From positions 2,790,001 to 2,854,000 of the forward strand of contig NZ_CP139970.1 of NCBI RefSeq assembly GCF_034424545.1: a DNA stretch of 64,000 nt, given 5' to 3'. This DNA is from Trinickia caryophylli (GTDB lineage Bacteria > Pseudomonadota > Gammaproteobacteria > Burkholderiales > Burkholderiaceae). Position numbers and translations under genes: made by a program. The notes beneath the pieces are model-generated. The model was not told the DNA's origin and made no database searches. It saw only the letters and a program-made list of their open reading frames with translations. The stretch's first letter is position 1. Each line of letters begins with the position of its first letter. Of the stretch, positions 55,871-64,000 are shown one piece after another.

Positions 55871-56962
55871 ATGAGAAAGGATTTCCGGCGCGCAGCACGC
55901 GGCGTCGCGCGCGCACTCGCCGCGCTGAGCGCGTTCGTTGCGCTGCAGGCCGTGGTCACTGCCCCGGCCCACGCCGCCGGCGCCGTCGTGCTTTATACCG
56001 CCGACGGTCTGGAGAATCTATACCGCGACGTGCTGCCCGCGTTCGAGAAGAAAGAGGGCGTCAAGGTCAACATCGTGACGGCCGGCAGTGGCGAAGTCGT
56101 CAACCGGGCGACGATCGAAAAGGACGCCCCGAAAGCGGACGTGATCGTGACGCTGCCGCCATTCATTCAGCAGGCGCAGCAAACGGGTCTGTTGCAAGCC
56201 TATGCGAGCCCGAACTACGCCAACGTTCCGGCGATAGCGAAAGCGAAGGATGGGATGTGGGCGACCTTCGTCAACAACTATTTCTCGTTCGCAGTCAATC
56301 CGGAAGTCGTCAAGCACGAGCCGAAGACATTCGCGGACCTGCTGCATCCTGACTATACCGGCAAGATCGCTTATTCGAATCCGGCCACGGCGGGCGACGG
56401 CATGGCCGTCATCATTCTCACCACGTCGCTCATGGGCGAGGACAAGGCGTTCGACTATCTGAAAAAGCTCGAGCAGAGTGCGAAGTTCCATACGAAGGGA
56501 ACGGGCTATCTCGACGTGCTGCTCTCTCGCAACGAAATCGCGGTCGCGAACGGCGACCTGCAGATGGACCTCGACGACGCAGCCAATGGCGGCCTTTCGC
56601 TCAAGCCGATCTTCCTCGCGGCGGAGGCGGGTAGCACGCCTACGACGTTTCAACTGCCGTATGCGATCGGTCTCGTCAAGAACGGACCGAATCAGGCTGC
56701 CGGCCGAAAGCTGATCGATTATTTGATGTCGAGCGAGGTGCAGGCGAAGGTGCCGGACGTCTTCGGCATTCCCGGGCGTACCGACGTCCCGCTCGCCGGC
56801 CGCAATGGCGACGCTGTAAAACGCGCAATCTCCGGCGTCAGGCTGATCCCGGTCGACTGGAACCAGGTGATGACGAAAAAAGCCGATTGGACCGCCCGTT
56901 GGAAGCGCGATGTGATCGGCTCGTCCGGCAAAGAGACGGAACTCGTCAAGCCCAAGCAGTGA
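55871..56962 (+). CDS. phnS: 2-aminoethylphosphonate-type ABC transporter, substrate-binding protein
   Basis: Periplasmic binding protein of 363 residues. Signal peptide ends near TAPAHA (about residue 35). The mature protein begins AGAVVLYTADGLENLYRDVL and includes ATIEKDAPKADVIVTLPPFI and PDYTGKIAYSNPATAGDG, as in the PhnS/iron-type cluster used for aminophosphonates. ATG 55871 follows CGGAGAA. First gene of a phnS-T-U-V operon ending with a PhnZ-like enzyme, which supports phosphonate over ferric iron as the ligand. Confidence 0.88.
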   Translation: MRKDFRRAARGVARALAALSAFVALQAVVTAPAHAAGAVVLYTADGLENLYRDVLPAFEKKEGVKVNIVTAGSGEVVNRATIEKDAPKADVIVTLPPFIQQAQQTGLLQAYASPNYANVPAIAKAKDGMWATFVNNYFSFAVNPEVVKHEPKTFADLLHPDYTGKIAYSNPATAGDGMAVIILTTSLMGEDKAFDYLKKLEQSAKFHTKGTGYLDVLLSRNEIAVANGDLQMDLDDAANGGLSLKPIFLAAEAGSTPTTFQLPYAIGLVKNGPNQAAGRKLIDYLMSSEVQAKVPDVFGIPGRTDVPLAGRNGDAVKRAISGVRLIPVDWNQVMTKKADWTARWKRDVIGSSGKETELVKPKQ

Positions 56963-57051
56963 TCGATGATCCGCAACCGCCTGTCCGAGTGCCGAGCCGG
57001 ACGCGTCCATTGAACGTATTCGCCGATTCCGAACGCCGCGCCTTCGACACC

Positions 57052-58110
57052 ATGGCGCTGGCGCTGCAACCGGCGGACACGCAGGTGCCCGCGGGCGTCG
57101 ACATCGCCCATCTGAGCGTGCGCTTCGCCGAGCGAGCGGTGCTCGACGACCTCTCGCTCTCGATCGGGCGCGGCGAATTCATGACCGTGCTCGGCCGCAG
57201 CGGGTGCGGCAAGACCACGCTGCTGCGCTACATCGCCGGGTTCGTGGACGAGCGGGCGGCAGCGGGCCGGCTGCGCATCGGCGGGCGGGATATGACGGGC
57301 GTCGCGCCGCACAAGCGCAATCTCGGGCTCCTCTTTCAGAGCTATGCGCTCTTTCCGCATCTGAGCGTGTTCGAAAACGTGGCCTTCGGCCTGCGTGCGC
57401 GACGCGTCGGCACGGCAGAGATCGCGCGCCGCGTGACCGAGGCACTGATGCTCGTGCAACTCGGCGATGCGGGGCACGTCATGCCGGCCGAACTGTCGGG
57501 CGGCATGCAGCAGCGCGTCGCGCTCGCGCGGGCGCTCGTCATCGAGCCCGATGTGCTGCTGCTCGATGAGCCGCTTTCCGCGCTCGACGCCAATCTGCGC
57601 GCGTCCGTACGCTCCGAACTCAAGGCGCTGCACGAGCGGCTGCCAGGGCTCACGATCGTTTGCGTGACGCACGATCAGGACGACGCGCTCGTGCTTTCGG
57701 ATCGCACGCTGTTGCTGCGCGAGGGGCGCATCGCGCAGTTGGGCACGCCCCAGTCGCTCTACGACGCACCCCGCGACGCATTCGTCGCGCGCTATCTGGG
57801 CCCCGCCAATCTGCTCCCGCCGCGCGTTGCGTTCGCACTCGGCGACGCGCGCTATGGCGAGCGCGAGCGGCTCGCCTGCCTGCGCCCGGAGCAGTTGCAG
57901 ATCGTGCCGCTTGGCGATGGCCATCTGCACGGCACGATCGCCGCCGTCGACTGGTACGGCGCCGCGTTGTCGGTGTCGGTCGTGCTCGATGCGATGCCCG
58001 AGGAGCCCGTGCTCGTCACGACGCAGCGCGCTCGGGGCATGGTCCCGGAAAAAGGCGCGCGCATTTCGCTGCGCTACGAGGCCGATCATGTCCCGCTCGT
58101 TTCCCTCTGA
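57052..58110 (+). CDS. phnT: 2-aminoethylphosphonate-type ABC transporter, ATP-binding protein
   Basis: Cytosolic ATPase of 352 residues: Walker A LGRSGCGKTTLLRYIAG, signature ELSGGMQQRVALARAL, Walker B VLLLDEPLSALDANLR, switch His in CVTHDQDDAL, and a C-terminal TOBE-like domain (RPEQLQIVPLGDG). Start is uncertain. ATG 57052 is used because the family N-terminus begins soon after; a GTG at 56959 overlapping the phnS stop would add 31 residues with no family likeness. Its end overlaps the phnU start by 23 bp. Confidence 0.88.
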   Translation: MALALQPADTQVPAGVDIAHLSVRFAERAVLDDLSLSIGRGEFMTVLGRSGCGKTTLLRYIAGFVDERAAAGRLRIGGRDMTGVAPHKRNLGLLFQSYALFPHLSVFENVAFGLRARRVGTAEIARRVTEALMLVQLGDAGHVMPAELSGGMQQRVALARALVIEPDVLLLDEPLSALDANLRASVRSELKALHERLPGLTIVCVTHDQDDALVLSDRTLLLREGRIAQLGTPQSLYDAPRDAFVARYLGPANLLPPRVAFALGDARYGERERLACLRPEQLQIVPLGDGHLHGTIAAVDWYGAALSVSVVLDAMPEEPVLVTTQRARGMVPEKGARISLRYEADHVPLVSL

Positions 58111-59083
58111 GCCGGCGCCGCTCGAATTGCGCGATGCCGCGCGGGCGCGCGCCATGCCCGCGGGCGAGGGCGCCGGTCTGGCCGGGCAAACCCAGGCGGG
58201 CCGCCGCGGCCAGCGGCTCGCCGGTCGGCTTTCCGGCCGCCGCTCCGACCGCCTCTCCGACTGGCAGCTCTGGTTCCTGCTGGTTTTCGTGCTGGGCCCG
58301 CTCGTCGTTTACCCGCTCGCGCGGCTCGTCCAGCTCAGCCTGAGCGATGCGCACGGCTTCACGCTGCATCCTTACTTCGCATTTTTCTCGAACCCGGAAA
58401 GCCGCGGTGTCGTCGCGACGACTCTCGGAATTCTCTTCGCCAGCGCCGGTATCGCTTCTCTGCTCGGCGTCGCGCTCGCCGCGCTGCTGTTTTTCCGCCC
58501 GTTTCCCGGGGCACGCCTCGTTACGCGCTTTCTCGAGCTGTTCGTCGCTTTCCCGTCGTTCCTCGTCGCCTTCACGCTGATTTTTCTCTACGGCTCGCAA
58601 GGCTCGGTGAGCATCGCTTTGCAACGGCTCTTCCATCTCGATGCGCCGCCGCTCAATTTCCTTTTCGGTGCGGGCGGCGTGATTCTGGCCGAGGTCGTTT
58701 TCTATGCGCCGTTCGTCGTTCGGCCCACGCTCGTCTCGTTTTCGCTCATCGACGTGCGTCTCGTGGAAGCGGCGCGCAGCCTCGGCGCGGGCAGACTGAT
58801 GGTCGCCTGCCGCGTGATCTTGCCTCTTGCCTGGCCCGGCATCGCGGCCGGCACGATCCTCTGCTTTCTGATGACGCTCAACGAGTTCGGCATCTTGCTC
58901 GTGCTCGGCAGCGCGCATCTGGTGACGCTGCCCGTTGCCATCTACAGCGCCGCGACCGTCGACCTCGACATGCCCACGGCCGCCGCCGGTGCGGTCGTCA
59001 TGCTGACGATGTCGCTCGCGCTCTTTGGTCTGTACCGGCGCGTCAATCGCCGGGTGGACCGTCTTCCAGGGGCGCGCCGATGA
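58088..59083 (+). CDS. phnU: 2-aminoethylphosphonate-type ABC transporter, permease 1
   Basis: Inner-membrane permease of 331 residues with six helices and the EAA-type loop VEAARSLGAGRLMVACRVIL. The first 60 residues are a long Gly/Arg-rich cytosolic lead (GQTQAGRRGQRLAGRLSGRR) before the first helix WFLLVFVLGPLVVYPLARL. ATG 58088 overlaps the phnT end and the stop overlaps phnV, so translation is probably coupled. Confidence 0.87.
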   Translation: MSRSFPSEPAPLELRDAARARAMPAGEGAGLAGQTQAGRRGQRLAGRLSGRRSDRLSDWQLWFLLVFVLGPLVVYPLARLVQLSLSDAHGFTLHPYFAFFSNPESRGVVATTLGILFASAGIASLLGVALAALLFFRPFPGARLVTRFLELFVAFPSFLVAFTLIFLYGSQGSVSIALQRLFHLDAPPLNFLFGAGGVILAEVVFYAPFVVRPTLVSFSLIDVRLVEAARSLGAGRLMVACRVILPLAWPGIAAGTILCFLMTLNEFGILLVLGSAHLVTLPVAIYSAATVDLDMPTAAAGAVVMLTMSLALFGLYRRVNRRVDRLPGARR

Positions 59084-59898
59084 CGCCGCCCACCGCCGGC
59101 CGCGCGATGCGGCGCGTAGCCGGCCGCCTGCTGCTCGCGGCGGCGGTGCTCGCGAGCGCGTGGCTCTTCGTGCTGCCCCTCTTCGTCGTCGCACTGTCGA
59201 GCGTCGCGGCACATTGGTCGGGCTCGATCCTCCCCGACGGCATCAGCCTGCGCTGGTTCGAGCGGCTCGGCTCGAGCGATTTCGCGGCCCTGGCCACGAG
59301 CCTCGAAGTGGGTTTCGGCGTTGCCGTGCTCGGCACGGCACTTGGATCATGGCTCGCACTCGTACTCGAGCGCCGTAGCGCGCAGGGCCTCGGGGCGCTC
59401 GCCGATGCGATCGCGATGATGCCCAACGGCGTGCCGAGCGTCGTGCTGGGGCTCGCGGTGCTGATCGCGTATCACAAGGCGCCGTTTGACCTTTCGGGGT
59501 CGGGCGCCATCGTCGTGCTTGTCCAGCTCGCGCTGGTGTTGCCGTTTTGCTACCGTTGCACCGCCGCGGCGTTGCGGCCCGAGCTGACGATTCTGCGCGA
59601 AGCGGCTGCGAGCCTCGGAGCGCCGCCCGCGATGGTGCTGCGCCGCGTAGTGCTGCCCCAGCTCGTACCCGCGCTGCGCGCGAGCCTCGCGCTCGGGTTC
59701 GCACTGTCGCTCGGCGAGCTCGGTGCGACGCTGACCGTCTACCCGCCGGGGTTCGCAACCGTTCCGATCGTCGTGATCGGGCAGGTCGAGCGCGGCTACT
59801 ATCTGCCCGCTTCGGCACTGTCGCTCATCCTGCTCGTCGCGTCGCTCGCCGTGCTGACCCTGATCGCGGCGCGTGCGCCGGCCCCCCGCCGGCGCTGA
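59080..59898 (+). CDS. phnV: 2-aminoethylphosphonate-type ABC transporter, permease 2
   Basis: Second permease, 272 residues, six helices, with the EAA-type loop LREAAASLGAPPAMVLRRVV that contacts the ATPase. It overlaps phnU by an ATGA junction. Together with PhnS, PhnT and PhnU it completes an importer. The next gene, a PhnZ-like HD protein, starts 21 bp later. Confidence 0.88.
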   Translation: MTPPTAGRAMRRVAGRLLLAAAVLASAWLFVLPLFVVALSSVAAHWSGSILPDGISLRWFERLGSSDFAALATSLEVGFGVAVLGTALGSWLALVLERRSAQGLGALADAIAMMPNGVPSVVLGLAVLIAYHKAPFDLSGSGAIVVLVQLALVLPFCYRCTAAALRPELTILREAAASLGAPPAMVLRRVVLPQLVPALRASLALGFALSLGELGATLTVYPPGFATVPIVVIGQVERGYYLPASALSLILLVASLAVLTLIAARAPAPRRR

Positions 59899-59919
59899 CA
59901 CGCGCCCTGGAGCAATGCC

Positions 59920-60489
59920 ATGGCTCTGACACTCGACGACATCCGGACGCTTTTCGAGCAGCACGGGGATATCGCCTATAGCGGCGAGGCCGTCACGCAG
60001 CGCCAGCATGCGCTGCAAAGCGCGACGCTCGCCGAGGCGGAAGGGGCCAGGGCCGAGCTCGTCGCGGCCGCCTTTCTGCACGATCTGGGTCATCTGCTGA
60101 ACCCGCAGGGCGATACGCCGAGCGGGCGCGGCGTCGACGATCTTCACCAGTTCTTCGCGTTGCCGTTTCTGCGGCCTTTGCTGCCCGACAGCGTGCTCGA
60201 GCCGATTCGCCTGCATGTGGATGCGAAGCGCTATCTGTGCGCCATCGACAAGCATTATCGCGAGCGCCTGTCCGCCGATTCGCTGCGCAGCCTCGGGTTG
60301 CAGGGCGGCGTATTCGATGCGGCCGCGGCCGAGGCGTTCGCGGCGCGCCCCTGCGCCGTCGAGGCGGTGCGGCTGCGGCTATGGGACGATGCCGCCAAGG
60401 ACCCGGCGATGCCCACGCCCGGTCTCGATCACTTTCTCGATGTCGTGAGCGGCGTGATGCTCGCCGGCCGCGCGGGCCGGATGCCCTGA
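59920..60489 (+). CDS. PhnZ-like HD-domain di-iron oxygenase for C-P bond cleavage
   Basis: 189-residue HD protein of the phosphonate-operon HDIG family. Residues line up with those reported for PhnZ: Tyr20 and Glu23 in YSGE, His30, His54-Asp55-x-x-His58 in FLHDLGH, His76 in DDLHQFF, His99 in RLHVDAKRYL, and an Asp in LRLWDDA. PhnZ oxidatively splits 1-hydroxy-2-aminoethylphosphonate into glycine and phosphate; TmpB is a relative acting on the trimethylated analogue. Both need an Fe(II)/oxoglutarate hydroxylase partner (PhnY or TmpA), which is not in this window. Co-operonic with phnSTUV. Confidence 0.83.
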   Translation: MALTLDDIRTLFEQHGDIAYSGEAVTQRQHALQSATLAEAEGARAELVAAAFLHDLGHLLNPQGDTPSGRGVDDLHQFFALPFLRPLLPDSVLEPIRLHVDAKRYLCAIDKHYRERLSADSLRSLGLQGGVFDAAAAEAFAARPCAVEAVRLRLWDDAAKDPAMPTPGLDHFLDVVSGVMLAGRAGRMP

Positions 60490-60648
60490 GCCCGCGTGGC
60501 CGGTTGCGCATGTGCTGCGTTTCGGCCTATAAACGCACTTGGTTGTTCATGCTGTTCATGCGGCATCGATCGCGGGCGGGCGCTTGTGCGCCGGCGCGGG
60601 TCTGCCGCCCGCCGGCTACTCATACAAAAATCCTGGAGACATGCCCGC

Positions 60649-62202
60649 ATGGATTACGTCATCGGCATCGACATCGGCACGCAAAGCACGAAGGCGGTCC
60701 TCGCGGACCGCAACGGCGCCATCGTCGCGCAGCACGCGAGCGGATACCGGCCCGACACGCCCAAGCCGCTTTGGGCGGAGCAGTGGCCGAGCGTGTGGTT
60801 CGACGCCGTGCTCGAGTGCATTGCCGGGTGCACGCGCACCGCATGCGAGCACGGCATCGAGCCCGGCGCCATCCGGGCGCTCGCGATCAGCAGCCTGTAT
60901 GGCGGTTCGGGCATCCCGGTGGGCGACGATATGGAGCCGCTTCATCCGTGCCTGATCTGGATGGACCGCCGCGCCACCGATCAGGTGGCGTGGGTGAGGC
61001 AGCACGTGGACGTCGAGCGGTTACAGGCGATCACCGGCAATGGCGTGGACAGCTACTACGGCTTCACGAAAATGCTGTGGCTGCGCGAGCACCGGCCGGA
61101 CGTCTGGGCGAAAACGCGCTGGTTCGTGCCGCCCAACGCCTGGGTCGCGTATCGGCTCACGGGCCAGCTTGCCGTCGATCACAGCTCGGCCGGCAATATC
61201 GGCGGAGTGTACGACGTGGCGGCGCGCGCGTGGTCGCGCGAGACGCTCGACATGCTCGGCATCCCCGCCTCGATGATGCCCGAGCGGCTCGTCGAATCCA
61301 CCGATACCGTGGGCGGGCTCGCTGAGCGCTGGGCGGCGGAACTCGGTCTTGCCGCCGGCATGCCGATCGTCGCGGGCGGCGTCGATGCGGCCATTGCGAC
61401 GCTCGCGGCCGGCGTCACCCGGGCCGGCCAGCATGTGGCGATGATCGGCACGAGCATGTGTTGGGGATATATCAATCAAAGCGTCGATGCGCGCCACGGG
61501 CTGGTGAGCATGCCGTACGTCGTGAACGGCCGCCGCGATCTCTATGTGTTCGGCGGCGCGAGCTGCGCGGGAGCCTGCGTGAGCTGGTACCGCGATCAAT
61601 TCTGCCAGGCCGAGATCGAGGCGGCGCGCGGCCTCGCGCACGGCGATCCGCACCGCCTGCTCGAAGAGGCGGCCGCGCAGGTGCCGGCCGGCTGCGACGG
61701 CGCGGTATTCCTGCCTTACCTGATGGGCGAACGCAGCCCGATCTGGGACGCCGAAGCGAGCGGCGCGTTCGTCGGCCTGAATCTCGTGCATACGCGGGCC
61801 CATCTGTATAGAGCCGTACTCGAAGGCGTGGCCTTCGCGCTCGCCCACAACATCGAAGCGGGCCGCCGCGGCGCGCGCTCGCTCGACGAGCGGCTTATCG
61901 TCGTCGGCGGCGCGGCGCATTCTGACTTGTGGATGCAGATCATCGCCGATGTGACGGGCTACCCGGTTTTCACGATCGAACAGGAAGTGGAGGCGGCGAT
62001 TGGCGCGGCGCTGCTCGCGGCCATCGGCACCGGGCTCGCGAGCGAGGAAGAGGCGGCCCGCGGCTGGGTGACGCTGCGCGCGCATGCGAAGCCCGACGCG
62101 GGCCGCCGTGCCGTGTACACGCGTCAATTCGAGGTTTACAAGCAACTTTACCCCGCGCTGCGGGATGCCATGCATCGGTTGCGCGACGTAACGCGGAACT
62201 AG
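60649..62202 (+). CDS. FGGY-family carbohydrate kinase (xylulokinase-like)
   Basis: 517-residue sugar kinase. The N-terminal ATP site is VIGIDIGTQSTKAVLADRNG, followed by the substrate-side ICLIWMDRRATDQ-like CLIWMDRRATDQVAWV, the phosphate loop AMIGTSMCWGYINQ-like MIGTSMCWGY, and the FGGY-type signature in the C-terminal GVAFALAHNIEAG and LIVVGGAAHSDLWMQIIADV. ATG 60649 has CTGGAGAC upstream. It follows the PhnZ-like gene by 160 bp. Substrate may be xylulose, ribulose or another polyol; a link with phosphonate use is not evident. Confidence 0.85.
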   Translation: MDYVIGIDIGTQSTKAVLADRNGAIVAQHASGYRPDTPKPLWAEQWPSVWFDAVLECIAGCTRTACEHGIEPGAIRALAISSLYGGSGIPVGDDMEPLHPCLIWMDRRATDQVAWVRQHVDVERLQAITGNGVDSYYGFTKMLWLREHRPDVWAKTRWFVPPNAWVAYRLTGQLAVDHSSAGNIGGVYDVAARAWSRETLDMLGIPASMMPERLVESTDTVGGLAERWAAELGLAAGMPIVAGGVDAAIATLAAGVTRAGQHVAMIGTSMCWGYINQSVDARHGLVSMPYVVNGRRDLYVFGGASCAGACVSWYRDQFCQAEIEAARGLAHGDPHRLLEEAAAQVPAGCDGAVFLPYLMGERSPIWDAEASGAFVGLNLVHTRAHLYRAVLEGVAFALAHNIEAGRRGARSLDERLIVVGGAAHSDLWMQIIADVTGYPVFTIEQEVEAAIGAALLAAIGTGLASEEEAARGWVTLRAHAKPDAGRRAVYTRQFEVYKQLYPALRDAMHRLRDVTRN

Positions 62203-62246
62203 GTCGGAGCGGGCATGCCCCGGAGGGCGGCGCCCCGTGCGCCGTC

Positions 62247-63980
62247 TCAGGACGCCCCGTGGCGGTTGCGGCCCAACCGGTACCGCCGCCTTTTGAGCCG
62301 CCGGCTCGATCCCGCAAGCCGCTGCGCGCTGTTGGTGCGCTTCTGATTGCGATACCAGGCTGGGGCCGCGAGCAGGCTGATGCCTTCGCCCAGATCGTCC
62401 GTGGGCAGAGCCGCTCGCCATACGCCGAATTCTCCGTTCGCGAGGCGGTAGTTGTCGAAATCCTTGTACTTGATCACGCCGGCGCTTGTCGCGCCGCTGT
62501 ACTTTCTCGCCCACGCTTCTTCGGTGTCGATGATGGCACTGTCGATGCCGAATTTCTGAAATTGACCGGCAGTAACGTCCACCGCGTATTCAGGGCCGTC
62601 GCCTTTCTTCGCCAGCACGACGAAATGATTATTCGGCATGTTGTACCGCACGTCGTGCGATGGCGAACTCCACAGGAACATGCCCCGAACGCGGGTCTGG
62701 TAGCCTTTGCTTCTGAGTCGCGACACGACACGGCCGACAACGTACGCGCATTTCTCCCGTGGCTCCGCGAGGTGGCTCTGCAGCACGCTGTCGCTGTTCA
62801 TGAGGTTGGTTATTTCCGTCAGGTCCTGCTCCACCTGAGGAGAGCGAGGCGCGGGTGGGCCATCCGCGAACGTCCTCACCGATTCGCTCGGCGTATCGAG
62901 GATTTCATCGCCACCGGCGTCGCGCGCCTGCTGTCGTTGCTGCTGTCGTTGCGGGCGACGATGCCCGCCATCACCGCCTCTCCTCGCATCCGGCTTTGGG
63001 TCATGCCGGGGCGCCGCGCCACCCGCGTTCGGTTTGTCCGGCATTCCCCCCTCGTGCCTTCCGCCGGAATGGCTTACCTCGTCGGCGTTTCGAGCCAGAT
63101 TATGGGACTGTTGCCCCGGAAGGCGTTTTACGTTCTCGGCGTCGTCGACTTGAGAGACGAGTTTGCGGGCATCGCCGAACTTGTTCCACGCTTTGCGCCC
63201 CTTGCTCACCACCTTCACCATCCGTTTGCCGGCGGCGCCCACGTAGGGAATCAATTCCAGCCCGAAGTAAACAACGGCTGTTCCGTAGTTTCCCTCCCTC
63301 AGTTGCCGAATGACTTCATAAAACGGGATCGTGAGGTCTCGGAACAGATGGATCAACTGCTCGAGGTCGGTTTCGCCGCGTGCCAAGGCTTCCAATGGAC
63401 TCAGTGCCTCGTCGATGATTTCGTGAGTGCTGCGACGAAGGGCCTTTTTTACGCCGATATTGGATTTGGACGGCTTCAACGAAATATCTGTTTCCGAAGC
63501 CACGCGCTGGAAACTGTCGCCGAAAAAGAGGCGTGCGTTGAGCTTGAGCCAATCGTCACGTTCGTCGGGGTCGGACGGTAGTGAAATGACCATATCCCGA
63601 TGGCCGGGAACGATGGCGAAAAAGCGGCGTGCGCCGCCGTTTTCCACTTCGAGGATTTGCCCCAACGTTCCCGGCTGACCAGGATCGCCTCGCCCGAATA
63701 CCCCCAGCGCCTGGCGCATATTCGTCATCTCGCGTGCGTGCTTGTCGGTGGCGTAGACCGAATAGATCGTGGACTTGTCCGCCTGATGCACCCCGGCTGC
63801 GGCCAGCTTGTGCCAGGCCTCGTGGTAAGCCGACACCGCGGCTTCCTCGACATGAAGATCGAATTCGGCCTCGAAGAGCGCATCCAGGTCGGGCATATCG
63901 TTCAGCTCGGCCGGCTTCGTTCGGAACAGGACCGGTGCTTTGACGATCTGATCGTCCAGCAAAATGTCGATCAGCGCCAT
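62247..63980 (-). CDS. Large protein with C-terminal papain-fold-like toxin domain
   Basis: 577 residues of unrecognised overall family. The first 290 residues are a mixed alpha/beta region without a named domain, holding one hydrophobic stretch (GTAVVYFGLELIPYVGAAGK). Residues about 300-375 are a low-complexity linker rich in His, Arg, Gly, Gln and Pro. The C-terminal 200 residues show a Cys-His-Asp/Gln pattern typical of papain-fold toxins and deamidases: Cys411 in EKCAYVVGRV, His452 in NNHFVVLAKK, Asp468 and Gln473 in YAVDVTAGQF. There is no signal peptide. ATG 63980 has GGAG six bases upstream; the frame is open to the window edge, so a longer protein cannot be excluded. Confidence 0.7.
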   Translation of the reverse strand: MALIDILLDDQIVKAPVLFRTKPAELNDMPDLDALFEAEFDLHVEEAAVSAYHEAWHKLAAAGVHQADKSTIYSVYATDKHAREMTNMRQALGVFGRGDPGQPGTLGQILEVENGGARRFFAIVPGHRDMVISLPSDPDERDDWLKLNARLFFGDSFQRVASETDISLKPSKSNIGVKKALRRSTHEIIDEALSPLEALARGETDLEQLIHLFRDLTIPFYEVIRQLREGNYGTAVVYFGLELIPYVGAAGKRMVKVVSKGRKAWNKFGDARKLVSQVDDAENVKRLPGQQSHNLARNADEVSHSGGRHEGGMPDKPNAGGAAPRHDPKPDARRGGDGGHRRPQRQQQRQQARDAGGDEILDTPSESVRTFADGPPAPRSPQVEQDLTEITNLMNSDSVLQSHLAEPREKCAYVVGRVVSRLRSKGYQTRVRGMFLWSSPSHDVRYNMPNNHFVVLAKKGDGPEYAVDVTAGQFQKFGIDSAIIDTEEAWARKYSGATSAGVIKYKDFDNYRLANGEFGVWRAALPTDDLGEGISLLAAPAWYRNQKRTNSAQRLAGSSRRLKRRRYRLGRNRHGAS

Positions 63981-64000
63981 CTGGTGCTCCACTTGGCTCT

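Noticed and set aside
56959..57051. phnT start at GTG 56959 overlapping the phnS stop
   Set aside because: Attractive for translational coupling, but the 31 added residues have no family likeness and no ribosome site is visible; kept only as an alternative.

Overview
The window is very GC-rich (mid-60s percent by eye), densely coded DNA from a beta-proteobacterium. Gene content and order point to Burkholderiaceae sensu lato (Burkholderia, Paraburkholderia or Trinickia type). The evidence is the amgK-murU pair divergent from lptD-surA-pdxA-rsmA, the miaB-phoH-ybeY / corC-lnt-glyQS-gmhB-plsC block, an FMN-riboswitch-controlled ribB, and the protein style throughout. Genus-level placement is inference. 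No tRNA, rRNA, CRISPR array, prophage or insertion sequence was recognised. Most of the window reads as ordinary chromosome, with accessory patches at about 42-47 kb and 53-64 kb.

Region by region. (1) 1-7.3 kb: a TetR regulator, truncated by the window edge, followed by a fatty-acid beta-oxidation cluster: FadE-like acyl-CoA dehydrogenase, FadN-like two-domain hydroxyacyl-CoA dehydrogenase/enoyl-CoA hydratase, thiolase, then a separate enoyl-CoA hydratase behind a strong terminator. (2) 7.3-12.6 kb: fdhD divergent from a nitrate-reductase-associated small protein, then a PAS/LOV-like GGDEF-EAL cyclic-di-GMP protein and an acyl-CoA thioesterase. (3) 12.8-22.5 kb: an Atm1-type ABC exporter, the muramic acid recycling pair murU-amgK, and the outer-membrane biogenesis block lptD-surA-pdxA-rsmA. 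(4) 22.5-37.1 kb: gloA, then a long minus-strand housekeeping block (YgjP metallopeptidase, plsC, gmhB, glyS, glyQ, lnt, corC, chaC, ybeY, phoH, miaB) interrupted by one plus-strand DUF4337 gene, then riboswitch-ribB. (5) 37.3-44.2 kb: a HAD phosphatase, the glycerol operon glpD-glpK-glpF and its repressor glpR, with tandem GlpR-like operator sequences in front of glpD. (6) 44.4-53.1 kb: a gamma-glutamyltransferase-family enzyme, a ferritin-like protein, a PPOX-like protein, the RNA helicase RhlE, two multiheme c-type cytochromes and a CopD copper protein. (7) 53.2-55.3 kb: D-galactonate dehydratase and a divergent GntR regulator. (8) 55.3-64 kb: repeat-rich spacer and a small basic protein, a 2-aminoethylphosphonate-type ABC transporter (phnSTUV) with a PhnZ-like HD-domain oxygenase, an FGGY sugar kinase, and a large minus-strand protein at the window edge whose C-terminus resembles a papain-fold toxin.

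How the genes work together. The first cluster carries the dehydrogenation, hydration/second dehydrogenation and thiolysis steps of fatty acid breakdown. GlpF, GlpK and GlpD bring in, phosphorylate and oxidise glycerol under GlpR. PhnSTUV imports an aminophosphonate, and the PhnZ-like enzyme probably splits the C-P bond of a hydroxylated intermediate. The usual partner dioxygenase (PhnY/TmpA) is not in this window. AmgK-MurU feed recycled MurNAc into cell wall synthesis, while LptD and SurA build the outer membrane.

Points most worth a second look are the papain-fold-like toxin candidate (62.2-64.0 kb), the phosphonate island lacking PhnY, a LOV-like PAS domain that keeps its photoactive cysteine, several unusual tandem repeats (22.5, 55.3 and 55.7 kb), and the TetR reading frame that runs through an intergenic repeat.
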